From positions 1-7,774 of the forward strand of contig DASVGR010000018.1 of the NCBI GenBank assembly GCA_036379395.1: 7,774 nucleotides of DNA. The letters run 5' to 3'. The notes below the pieces were generated by a model. It was not told where the DNA came from. It made no database searches and was given only the letters and a program-made list of their open reading frames with translations. Origin of the DNA: Oleiagrimonas sp036379395 (GTDB lineage Bacteria > Pseudomonadota > Gammaproteobacteria > Xanthomonadales > Rhodanobacteraceae). Shown here one piece after another: positions 1 through 5,580 of the stretch. The first letter of the stretch is position 1, and each line of letters opens with the position of its first letter. Made by a program: the position numbers and the translations under genes.

Positions 1-234
1 CACAAGGTCGGCGCCAAGTTCCTTGACCTTGTCCCGGATTTCGTCAGCCTTGCCGGTGCCGATGAAAAAGCGCGGGTTCGGCGCATCGGCGCGGGCACGC
101 ACGCTGCCAAGGACCTCGGCGCCCGCGGAGCGCGCGAGTTCGGTGAACTCTGCGCCGCGCCGCGCGGCAGCGGCATTGCCGGGGTACGGCAGCACCAGCA
201 GCGCGCGTTCACCCCGCTTGGCCCGTTCGAACAG
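1..234 (-). CDS. hflX: GTPase HflX, N-terminal part (cut by window edge)
   Basis: HflX is a ribosome-associated Obg/HflX-class GTPase that splits stalled or hibernating 70S ribosomes. Only the first 78 codons are in the window, so no GTPase (G1-G5) motif is visible. What is seen is the N-terminal HflX domain: LFERAKRGERALLVLPYPGN, then the family-typical RFFIGTGKADEI segment at about residues 57-68, ending in KVKELGADLV. The frame continues to base 1 without a stop. No ATG, GTG or TTG lies where the conserved N-terminus begins. The codon aligned with the usual initiator Met of MFER-type proteins is CTG at 234-232. It comes one codon (GCC) after the hfq TGA and about 7 nt after a GAGGG Shine-Dalgarno-like run at 242-246. 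The next candidate, a GTG about 13 codons in, would remove conserved residues. The gene probably shares the hfq transcript and is translationally coupled to it. Family identity is secure; the start is inferred. Confidence 0.85.
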   Translation of the reverse strand, partial: MFERAKRGERALLVLPYPGNAAAARRGAEFTELARSAGAEVLGSVRARADAPNPRFFIGTGKADEIRDKVKELGADLV

Positions 235-237
235 GGC

Positions 238-495
238 TCAGCCCTCGACCGGCGCAGCGGCCGGATCAGCCGCGTCTTCCGGGCCGACCTTGACGGCGCG
301 ACTCGGCACCACGGTCGAGATCGCGTGCTTGTACACCATCTGGCTGACCTGGTTGCGCAGCAGCACGACAAACTGGTCGAACGACTCGACCGTGCCCTGC
401 AACTTGATGCCGTTGACCAGATAAATGGCCACCGGCACGCGCTCGCGCCGCAACGCGTTCAAAAACGGATCTTGCAATGATTGTCCCTTGGACAT
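238..495 (-). CDS. hfq: RNA chaperone Hfq
   Basis: Hfq is the hexameric Sm-like RNA chaperone that pairs small RNAs with mRNAs in the cytoplasm. The 85-residue product starts MSKGQSLQDPFLNALRRER and covers Sm1 and Sm2. Proximal-face uridine-binding residues are present (Q8, D9, F42, Y55-K56-H57), as are the basic rim R16-R17-E18-R19 and distal-face residues Y25 and I30-K31-L32. The C-terminal tail after about residue 66 is short and acidic (GPEDAADPAAAPVEG), shorter than the long tail of the 102-residue E. coli protein. This matters because the acidic tail tip is known to sweep the rim and promote RNA release. The ATG at 495-493 is chosen because MSKGQ matches the family N-terminus and an AGGAG run lies at 511-507. 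Upstream in-frame codons give unrelated sequence. It lies between miaA (192 bp upstream) and hflX, a classical gammaproteobacterial order. The product is certain from sequence. Confidence 0.98.
   Translation of the reverse strand: MSKGQSLQDPFLNALRRERVPVAIYLVNGIKLQGTVESFDQFVVLLRNQVSQMVYKHAISTVVPSRAVKVGPEDAADPAAAPVEG
241..246 (-). promoter_or_regulatory. Shine-Dalgarno-like GAGGGC for the hflX CTG start
   Basis: On the minus strand the last hfq codons contain GAGGGC directly before the TGA stop. GAGGG lies about 7 nt from the CTG at 234-232, a normal spacing. This is the main sequence support for starting hflX at CTG. Ribosomes terminating on hfq would also end within a few bases of it. Confidence 0.5.
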
Positions 496-577
496 GATTT
501 GTTCTTCTCCTGGACCTGCCGGCCGCCTCGACGGGCAACTCGACGGTTTCTGCAACAACGGCCGGATAAGTGATGTC

Positions 578-592
578 AGCCACCGCGTGGCT
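578..592 (-). other. Hairpin in the hfq leader
   Basis: AGCCAC and GTGGCT form a perfect 6-bp inverted repeat around a 3-nt loop, about 85 nt upstream of the hfq start. If hfq is transcribed from within the miaA-hfq gap or from miaA, this folds in the 5' leader. In E. coli, Hfq is known to bind its own leader and repress itself. Whether this hairpin serves such a purpose is only a guess. Confidence 0.35.
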
Positions 593-645
593 TGCATCCC
601 GGCCCAACTGACCCCGCGTCCCCACGCCGCCGGGCCCCCGAGCCA

Positions 646-673
646 AGATTAACCATTTTCAAATCCGGCGCAA
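646..673 (-). promoter_or_regulatory. Weak candidate sigma-70 promoter for hfq
   Basis: On the minus strand TTGCGC (673-668) and TAATCT (651-646) are separated by 16 nt, just downstream of the miaA stop. The -35 keeps TTG, but the -10 matches consensus at only three positions. Most of the miaA-hfq gap is GC-rich and holds no better pair. hfq may instead be read from miaA, where E. coli also has internal hfq promoters. Confidence 0.25.
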
Positions 674-687
674 ATAGCCGGTATCCG

Positions 688-1632
688 TCAGCGCACGAAA
701 TCCGCCACGGCCGTGCTGGCCACGTCCGTCACACGGGCCGATTCCGAATCCAGCCAGCGCGCGTCAAGTTGCGCACGCAACCACGTGATCTGGCGTTTGG
801 CCAGCTGGCGCGTGGCCGCCACGGCACGCGCACGCAATGCGGCCTGATCAATCTTGCCATCGACAAAATCCCACGCCTGGCGATAACCCACCGCGCGCAT
901 GGCCGGCAGGTCGGGCGCCAGATCGGCACGTTGGTGCAAACCACGCACTTCATCGATGAAACCATCGGCCAGCATGGTGTCGAAACGTCGGGCGATGCGC
1001 GCATGCAACAACGCCCGATCGCCCGGCATCAACGCCAGTTTCAGCACCCGCCAGGGAAAAGCCTGTCGACGCACATCCGCCTGCTGTTCCGTCAGCGACC
1101 GACCGTCGCCCAGCTCGATCACTTCCAGCGCACGCGCAATGCGCTGCGCATCGCGCGGCTTGATGCGCGCCGCCGCCGCTGGATCAAGCGTGGCCAGACG
1201 CGCATGCAACACCGGCCAACCGACGCACCCGGCTTCTTCGGCCAGGCGCTGGCGCAACGTCGCATCGGCGCTCGGCAACGGCGACAACCCCTGCTGCAGC
1301 GCGCGAAAATACAATCCCGTGCCGCCGACCAGCAGCGGCACGCGCCCGGCTTGCGTGATCGCCTGCATGGCCGCCACGGCATCGGTGCAAAATTCCGCCG
1401 CGGAATAAGGCTCGGCCGGATCACGCACGTCGATCAGATGATGCGGGTAGCGCGCCAGCGTGGCCGCATCGGGCTTGGCTGCGCCAACATCCAGCCCGCG
1501 ATACACGAGCGCGGAGTCCACGCTGACCAGCTCGACGGGAAACCGGTCGGCCAGCCGGCAGGCCAGCGCCGTCTTGCCGGAAGCCGTTGGTCCCATCAAA
1601 AAAATGGCAAATGGTCGCTTATCGCAAGGCAT
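688..1632 (-). CDS. miaA: tRNA dimethylallyltransferase MiaA
   Basis: MiaA transfers a dimethylallyl group from DMAPP to N6 of A37 in tRNAs that read UNN codons, the first step towards ms2i6A. The 314-residue protein is the normal family length. Visible motifs are the P-loop GPTASGKT at 14-21, the DSALVYRGLDVGAAKP block at 39-54 with its conserved aspartate, HHLIDVRDPAEPYSAAEF at 64-81, the LLVGGTGLYF block at 100-109, and C-terminal AVGYRQAWDF and ATRQLAKRQITWLR, which contribute to tRNA and DMAPP binding. The ATG at 1632-1630 is fixed by an in-frame TGA four codons upstream. No Shine-Dalgarno sequence precedes it, so a leaderless or weakly initiated mRNA is possible. It is divergent from tdh, so the mutL-miaA pairing common in enterics is absent here. 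It is followed by hfq. Identity is certain. Confidence 0.97.
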   Translation of the reverse strand: MPCDKRPFAIFLMGPTASGKTALACRLADRFPVELVSVDSALVYRGLDVGAAKPDAATLARYPHHLIDVRDPAEPYSAAEFCTDAVAAMQAITQAGRVPLLVGGTGLYFRALQQGLSPLPSADATLRQRLAEEAGCVGWPVLHARLATLDPAAAARIKPRDAQRIARALEVIELGDGRSLTEQQADVRRQAFPWRVLKLALMPGDRALLHARIARRFDTMLADGFIDEVRGLHQRADLAPDLPAMRAVGYRQAWDFVDGKIDQAALRARAVAATRQLAKRQITWLRAQLDARWLDSESARVTDVASTAVADFVR

Positions 1633-1646
1633 TGAAACTATTCAAT
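1631..1646. repeat. Inverted repeat ATTGAA-ACTA-TTCAAT over the miaA start
   Basis: ATTGAA (1631-1636) and TTCAAT (1641-1646) are perfect inverted arms around ACTA, overlapping the miaA start codon. ATTGAAAC (1631-1638) recurs as a direct copy at 1663-1670, 32 bp away or about three helical turns, close to the tdh promoter. The arrangement resembles a paired operator in a divergent promoter region. No specific regulator can be named. Confidence 0.4.
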
Positions 1647-1671
1647 CGCAAGTCGTCGGAATATTGAAACA

Positions 1672-1691
1672 TCCGGCATATAATCGCCGGA
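1672..1691 (+). promoter_or_regulatory. tdh promoter -10 box inside an inverted repeat
   Basis: A perfect TATAAT lies at 1679-1684, 26 bp before the tdh ATG, in the AT-rich gap between divergent miaA and tdh. It is centred in a perfect 6-bp inverted repeat: TCCGGC (1672-1677), eight bases, GCCGGA (1686-1691). The -35 position (about 1656-1661, TCGGAA) matches consensus poorly, so the promoter may need an activator or be blocked by a repressor on the repeat. The -10 call is good; the operator role is inferred. Confidence 0.55.
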
Positions 1692-1710
1692 CATCTTTGG
1701 GAGTCATCGC

Positions 1711-2745
1711 ATGTCACACACTATGAGAGCGTTGGTCAAGCGCGAAGCGGCTGTCGGCATCTGGATGGAAGAGGTACCGGTGCCGGAAATCGGCCCGAAT
1801 GAAGTGCTGATCAAGGTCGACAAGACCGCCATCTGCGGCACCGACCTGCACATCTACAAATGGGACGAATGGAGCCAGCGCACGATCAAGCCCGGCACCA
1901 CCATCGGCCATGAATTTGTCGGCCGCATCGTCGAGCTGGGTTCGGCGGTGACCGGCTACGAAGCCGGCCAGCGCGTCTCCGCCGAAGGCCACATTGTATG
2001 CGGACACTGCCGCAACTGCCGCGCCGGACGTCCGCACCTGTGCCCGCACACGGTCGGCATCGGCGTGAACCGCAACGGCGCATTTGCTGAATACGTGGCC
2101 GTGCCGGCCTCCAACCTGTGGCCAATCCCGGACCAGATCCCCTCGGAACTGGCCGCGTTTTTCGATCCCTACGGCAACGCCGCGCATTGCGCCCTGCAAT
2201 TCGACCTGATCGGCGAGGACGTGCTCATCACCGGTGCCGGCCCCATCGGCATCATCGCCGCCGGCATCTGCAAGCATGTGGGCGCGCGCAACGTGGTCGT
2301 CACCGACGTCAACGACTACCGCCTGAAGCTGGCCGCCGACATGGGCGCCACGCGCGTGGTCAACGTGTCCAACACGCGCCTGAAAGACGTGGTGGCCGAC
2401 CTGCACATGGAAGGCTTCGACGTGGGCCTGGAAATGAGCGGCAACCCGCACGCCTTCAACGACATGATCCATTGCATGTACAACGGCGGCAAGATCGCCA
2501 TGCTTGGCATCCAGCCCGCCGGCGCCGGCGTCGACTGGGACAAGGTGATCTTCAAGGGCCTCACCCTGCAAGGCATCTACGGCCGACGCATGTTCGAGAC
2601 CTGGTACAAGATGACGCAAATGGTGCTGACCGGCTTCCCGCTGCAAAAAGCCCTGACCCACCAGCTCGCCATCGACGACTTCCAGACCGGTTTCGACCTG
2701 ATGGCCTCGGGCCAGTGCGGCAAGGTGGTTTGCAGCTGGACCTGA
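1711..2745 (+). CDS. tdh: L-threonine 3-dehydrogenase
   Basis: This zinc-dependent medium-chain dehydrogenase oxidises L-threonine to 2-amino-3-ketobutyrate using NAD+, in the cytosol. The 344-residue length is typical. The catalytic zinc region is AICGTDLH (C42) with GHE (H67, E68). The structural zinc lobe has four cysteines at 97, 100, 103 and 111. The Rossmann nucleotide motif is GAGPIG at 175-180, and the threonine-dehydrogenase signature AAFFDPYGNAAH is at 148-159. The C-terminus ends SGQCGKVVCSW, as in the family. The ATG at 1711 is preferred because GGGAG (1699-1703) sits 7 nt before it. The alternative ATG at 1723 would give the shorter MRALVK start usual in relatives. It is 50 bp upstream of kbl on the same strand, the standard tdh-kbl operon. 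It is not sorbitol dehydrogenase, because the sequence tracks Tdh throughout. Confidence 0.97.
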   Translation: MSHTMRALVKREAAVGIWMEEVPVPEIGPNEVLIKVDKTAICGTDLHIYKWDEWSQRTIKPGTTIGHEFVGRIVELGSAVTGYEAGQRVSAEGHIVCGHCRNCRAGRPHLCPHTVGIGVNRNGAFAEYVAVPASNLWPIPDQIPSELAAFFDPYGNAAHCALQFDLIGEDVLITGAGPIGIIAAGICKHVGARNVVVTDVNDYRLKLAADMGATRVVNVSNTRLKDVVADLHMEGFDVGLEMSGNPHAFNDMIHCMYNGGKIAMLGIQPAGAGVDWDKVIFKGLTLQGIYGRRMFETWYKMTQMVLTGFPLQKALTHQLAIDDFQTGFDLMASGQCGKVVCSWT

Positions 2746-2795
2746 GCCGGCTGCCCCAACCTTTCCGACACCCACACTTTCGGGAGAGCACCATC

Positions 2796-3995
2796 ATGGC
2801 CTACACCATTCAATCGCAACTCAAAGCCGAGCTGGACGACATCCGCCAGCAGGGCCTGTACAAGGACGAGCGCGTCATCACCTCGCCGCAGTCAGCCGAA
2901 ATCACGCTGGCCGACGGCAGCAAGGTGCTGAACTTCTGCGCCAACAACTATCTGGGCCTGGCCGATCATCCGGACGTCATCGCCGCCGCCAAGGCCGCGC
3001 TGGACACGCATGGCTTCGGCATGGCCTCGGTGCGTTTCATCTGCGGCACGCAGGATCTGCACAAGCAGCTGGAAGCGAAGATTTCCGAATTTTTCGGCAC
3101 CGACGACACCATTCTCTACGCCGCCTGCTTCGACGCCAACGGTGGCCTGTTCGAGCCCTTGCTGGGCGCCGACGACGCCATCATTTCCGATGCGCTCAAC
3201 CACGCCTCCATCATCGATGGCGTGCGCTTGTGCAAGGCCAAGCGCTTCCGCTACGCCAACTCGGACATGGCCGACCTGGAAAAGCAGTTGCAGGCGGCCG
3301 ATGCAGCCGGCGCGCGACGCAAGCTCATCAGTTCCGACGGCACGTTCTCGATGGACGGCTATGTGGCCAAACTGGACGAGATCACCGCGCTGGCTGACAA
3401 GTACGGCGCGATGGTGCACATCGACGAATGCCATTGCACCGGTTTTCTTGGTGCCACCGGCCGCGGTTCGGCCGAAGTGCATGGCGTGATGGACAAGATC
3501 GACATCTTCACCGGCACCCTGGGCAAGGCGCTGGGCGGCGCCATGGGCGGCTTCACCACCGGCCGTGGCGAAATCATCGCCATGCTGCGCCAGCGCTCGC
3601 GCCCGTACCTGTTCTCCAACTCGCTGGCCCCGCACATCGTCGCCGCCGCCATCAAGGTGTTCGACATGCTGTCATCAGCCGACGACCTGCGCGAACATCT
3701 CATGGACAACACGCGCCATTTCCGCGCGCGCATGACCGAGGCCGGGTTTGACATCAAGCCGGGTGAACACCCTATCGTGCCTGTGATGATCTACGACGCG
3801 CCCAAGGCCCAGGCCATGGCCAACGACCTGTTGGCCGAAGGCATCTACGTGACCGGCTTCTTCTACCCGGTCGTGCCCAAGGGCCAGGCGCGCATCCGCG
3901 TGCAAATGAGCGCCGCGCACTCGCGCGAACAACTCGATCGCGCCATCGACGCATTCATCCGCGTGGGCAAAAAAACCGGCGTGCTCAAAAGCTGA
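2796..3995 (+). CDS. kbl: 2-amino-3-ketobutyrate CoA ligase (glycine C-acetyltransferase)
   Basis: Kbl is a PLP enzyme of the alpha-oxoamine synthase family. It cleaves 2-amino-3-ketobutyrate with CoA into glycine and acetyl-CoA, completing threonine breakdown begun by Tdh. The unstable intermediate is usually passed directly between the two enzymes. The 399-residue protein has the PLP lysine K244 in GTLGKALGGAMGG, D210 in HIDECH binding the pyridine nitrogen, H213 nearby and the ring-stacking H136 in DALNHASI. SVRFICGTQDLHKQLE at 78-93 is highly family-typical. The motif around D210 reads DECHCTGF where E. coli has DDSHAVGF, a conservative variant. The start at 2796 is supported by GGGAGAG at 2782-2788. 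An upstream-open reading frame that antedates this ATG overlaps tdh and encodes unrelated low-complexity sequence. The operon ends at the terminator at 4017-4049. Confidence 0.97.
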   Translation: MAYTIQSQLKAELDDIRQQGLYKDERVITSPQSAEITLADGSKVLNFCANNYLGLADHPDVIAAAKAALDTHGFGMASVRFICGTQDLHKQLEAKISEFFGTDDTILYAACFDANGGLFEPLLGADDAIISDALNHASIIDGVRLCKAKRFRYANSDMADLEKQLQAADAAGARRKLISSDGTFSMDGYVAKLDEITALADKYGAMVHIDECHCTGFLGATGRGSAEVHGVMDKIDIFTGTLGKALGGAMGGFTTGRGEIIAMLRQRSRPYLFSNSLAPHIVAAAIKVFDMLSSADDLREHLMDNTRHFRARMTEAGFDIKPGEHPIVPVMIYDAPKAQAMANDLLAEGIYVTGFFYPVVPKGQARIRVQMSAAHSREQLDRAIDAFIRVGKKTGVLKS

Positions 3996-4016
3996 TCCAG
4001 AAATCTCGTCGCCGCA

Positions 4017-4049
4017 AAAAGCCCCGTGTCCAGCCGACCCGGGGCTTTT
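4017..4049 (+). terminator. Intrinsic terminator of tdh-kbl
   Basis: AAAAGCCCCG (4017-4026) pairs perfectly with CGGGGCTTTT (4040-4049) around a 13-nt loop, starting 21 bp after the kbl stop. The GC core is 6 bp and the U run is four bases, so it should work at moderate strength. The A/T flanks make it partly bidirectional. Confidence 0.8.
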
Positions 4050-4152
4050 CAGCCGAACACTTCACCCACTGCAACCACTCTGGCGACGCTTGCCATCAAA
4101 ACCACAACGTCGGAACCGCGTGACAGTACAGACGGCAAAAAAACGTTTCTCC

Positions 4153-4187
4153 AAAAGAAAACCCCGCCGAAGCGGGGTTTTCTTTTT
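4153..4187 (-). terminator. Strong terminator of ompA (bidirectional)
   Basis: AAAAGAAAACCCCGC (4153-4167) and GCGGGGTTTTCTTTT (4172-4186) are a perfect 15-bp inverted repeat around four bases. Read on the minus strand as ompA mRNA, the loop is C(UUCG)G, the extra-stable tetraloop, followed by UUUUCUUUU about 60 nt past the ompA stop. Read on the plus strand it also ends in a T-rich run, so it can back up the kbl terminator and insulate the two convergent units. Between the two terminators (4050-4152) I see no gene. Confidence 0.92.
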
Positions 4188-4248
4188 ACTGCAACCCTTT
4201 GGTGATCGTGCCGACCTCGTCAATCAGTCCACACGATGTCCGGGCTTG

Positions 4249-5394
4249 TTACTGGTTGTCGCCGTTGTCGACCTTCATCTCGACGCGACGGTTCTGCGCG
4301 CGTCCATCGGCCGTCTTGTTGGTGGCGATGGGATCGGCTTCACCGAAGCCCGTCGGGCCTTCCAGACGGCTGGCATCGATACCGTGCGAAGTCAGATAGT
4401 TGTACACGATCTGCGCGCGGCGCTGCGACAGCTTCTGGTTGTAGGCATCCGTACCCACCGAGTCGGTGTAGCCGTCGATGGCCACCTTGACATCCGGATA
4501 ACGCTGCAGCGTGTCGACAGCCTGCTGCAGGATGTCGAGCGAAGCCGAGGTCGGCTGCTTCAGCGTCGGACCGATCTTGGTCTCGCCCTTGTGCGGACGG
4601 TCGAACTTGAAGTTCACGCCGCGCAGATCGATGACGACCTTCTGCTTGCAGCCATCCGGGCCCACGATGGTGCCGGCCGGCGTGTTCGGGCACTTGTCGA
4701 CGCAATTGTTGACGCCGTCGTTGTCGCTGTCCAGCTGGTCGCAGGTCGGTGCCGGAGGCGGCGGCGGTGCGGCCGGTTCTGGCGCCGGAGCCGGCGGCGG
4801 CGGGGTGCCGAACGTGGCGGCCAGGCTCACGCCCAACAGCACGTCACCATAGCCATTCTCGGACGGCTGGGTCTTGTCGTCCCAGTCGTAACGGTAGGTG
4901 GCGCCGACGCGGAAGATGGCATTGTCACCAACCGTCTTGGACAGACCCACACCCAACTGGGCCGCCGGGGCAAGGCCATGATCGTTGTAGTTGATGTGGT
5001 AATCGCCCATGATGCCGGCCATCACGAACGGACGCCACTGGTTCCAATCACGACTGTAGAAACGAGCGGATACGCCAAACGCGTTGTTGATCCAGTGGCC
5101 GATCGGATCGCGGCTGCGGCTGGTGTGGTCTGCAAAGAAGTCGATCGACGTGTTGTTGTTGAGGAACGTGCCGAAGCCCAAGCCGACATAGCCGTGACGA
5201 TCCTGGCCATTGCGGTCGGAATCGTTGAAATACACGCCCAACGTCGGGGCGATGTACCACGTACCCGAATGGTCAGTCACCGCACTGCTCGACGGGGTTG
5301 CCATCGAACCGCTCTGCGCATCCTGTGCCTGGGCAGCAACGGCAACGCCGCCCAGCGCCAGGGCCAACATCAAACACAAGCCCTTATGTTTCAT
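4249..5394 (-). CDS. ompA: OmpA-family outer-membrane protein (OprF-like)
   Basis: This is an outer-membrane porin-like protein that anchors the membrane to peptidoglycan. The 381-residue precursor has a signal peptide, MKHKGLCLMLALALGG to AQA at about residue 23. An eight-stranded-type beta barrel follows from about residue 45 (GTWYIAPTLGVYF) to 196 (LLGVSLAATFG). Next come a Pro/Ala-rich hinge at 197-217 and an Asp-rich calcium-binding-type stretch (DSDNDGVNNCVDKCPNTPAG) with four cysteines at 218, 231, 235 and 249 that could form two disulfides, as in OprF. The OmpA C-terminal domain spans about 254-375, with peptidoglycan-binding D311 (GYTDSVG) and R326 (LSQRRAQ). An extra stretch rich in charged and Pro residues (RPHKGETKIGPTLKQPT, 266-282) follows FKFD. 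The start at 5394 is chosen for the signal peptide and GAGGAGA at 5401-5407, six bases upstream. It lies downstream of prpD on the same strand but has its own promoter candidate and terminator. The family is certain; the exact orthologue name is less so. Confidence 0.92.
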   Translation of the reverse strand: MKHKGLCLMLALALGGVAVAAQAQDAQSGSMATPSSSAVTDHSGTWYIAPTLGVYFNDSDRNGQDRHGYVGLGFGTFLNNNTSIDFFADHTSRSRDPIGHWINNAFGVSARFYSRDWNQWRPFVMAGIMGDYHINYNDHGLAPAAQLGVGLSKTVGDNAIFRVGATYRYDWDDKTQPSENGYGDVLLGVSLAATFGTPPPPAPAPEPAAPPPPPAPTCDQLDSDNDGVNNCVDKCPNTPAGTIVGPDGCKQKVVIDLRGVNFKFDRPHKGETKIGPTLKQPTSASLDILQQAVDTLQRYPDVKVAIDGYTDSVGTDAYNQKLSQRRAQIVYNYLTSHGIDASRLEGPTGFGEADPIATNKTADGRAQNRRVEMKVDNGDNQ

Positions 5395-5488
5395 CTGGTA
5401 TCTCCTCGTGATGAGACTCATGACGTCCGTCCTACCCCTGAACGATTCCCCGCAAACGAACGGTTGCGAACATGTCAAGCAATCCGCT

Positions 5489-5500
5489 CACAGATCTGTG
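5489..5500. promoter_or_regulatory. 12-bp palindrome near the ompA transcription start
   Basis: CACAGATCTGTG is a perfect 12-bp palindrome just downstream of the inferred ompA -10 box, covering about +5 to +16. A dimeric repressor bound here would block transcription. As RNA it lacks loop bases and would fold poorly, so a DNA site is more likely. Confidence 0.4.
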
Positions 5501-5511
5501 GCGGTGCGGGC

Positions 5512-5520
5512 ATTTTAGCA
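5512..5520 (-). promoter_or_regulatory. Extended -10 promoter candidate for ompA
   Basis: On the minus strand TGC precedes TAAAAT (5517-5512), giving an extended -10 element (TGnTAAAAT) that can work without a good -35, and none is seen 16-18 bp upstream. A start near 5505 gives a leader of about 110 nt to the ATG at 5394. A long structured leader is known to stabilise ompA mRNA in E. coli. An imperfect hairpin with CGCAA/TTGCG arms (5451-5468) lies in that leader. Confidence 0.5.
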
Positions 5521-5580
5521 AAAAACCAACAAATGCAGGCCTTCCCTGGCCAGTCGTTCAGAAATGGGTCACGCAGAGAA

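Noticed and set aside
661..681. Hairpin after miaA as its terminator
   Set aside because: CCGGC/GCCGG is only 5 bp with a 7-nt loop and three U residues, and hfq follows on the same strand. It is too weak to call.
592..1635. Open frame (347 codons) antisense to miaA
   Set aside because: It is an Arg/Gln-rich shadow of miaA with no family resemblance.
1714..2775. Open frame (353 codons) antisense to tdh
   Set aside because: It is a His/Val/Ala-rich shadow translation. Tdh on the other strand has all metal and cofactor motifs.
2118..2795. Possible long N-terminal extension of Kbl overlapping tdh
   Set aside because: The extension is out-of-frame tdh sequence. The ATG at 2796 has a good ribosome site and gives the family-length protein.
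5473..5478. Perfect minus-strand TTGACA as the ompA -35
   Set aside because: At 16-18 bp spacing only GC-rich hexamers are found, such as TTGCGG, with no usable -10. The extended -10 upstream is a better candidate.
5489..5500. CRP-binding site in front of ompA
   Set aside because: CRP needs TGTGA-N6-TCACA. Here the half-sites are reversed (CACA to TGTG) with no such spacing.
5521..5556. Terminator between prpD and ompA
   Set aside because: There is a T-rich run on the minus strand, but the preceding GGCC or CAGG/CCTG arms are only 4 bp. Read-through from prpD into ompA cannot be excluded.
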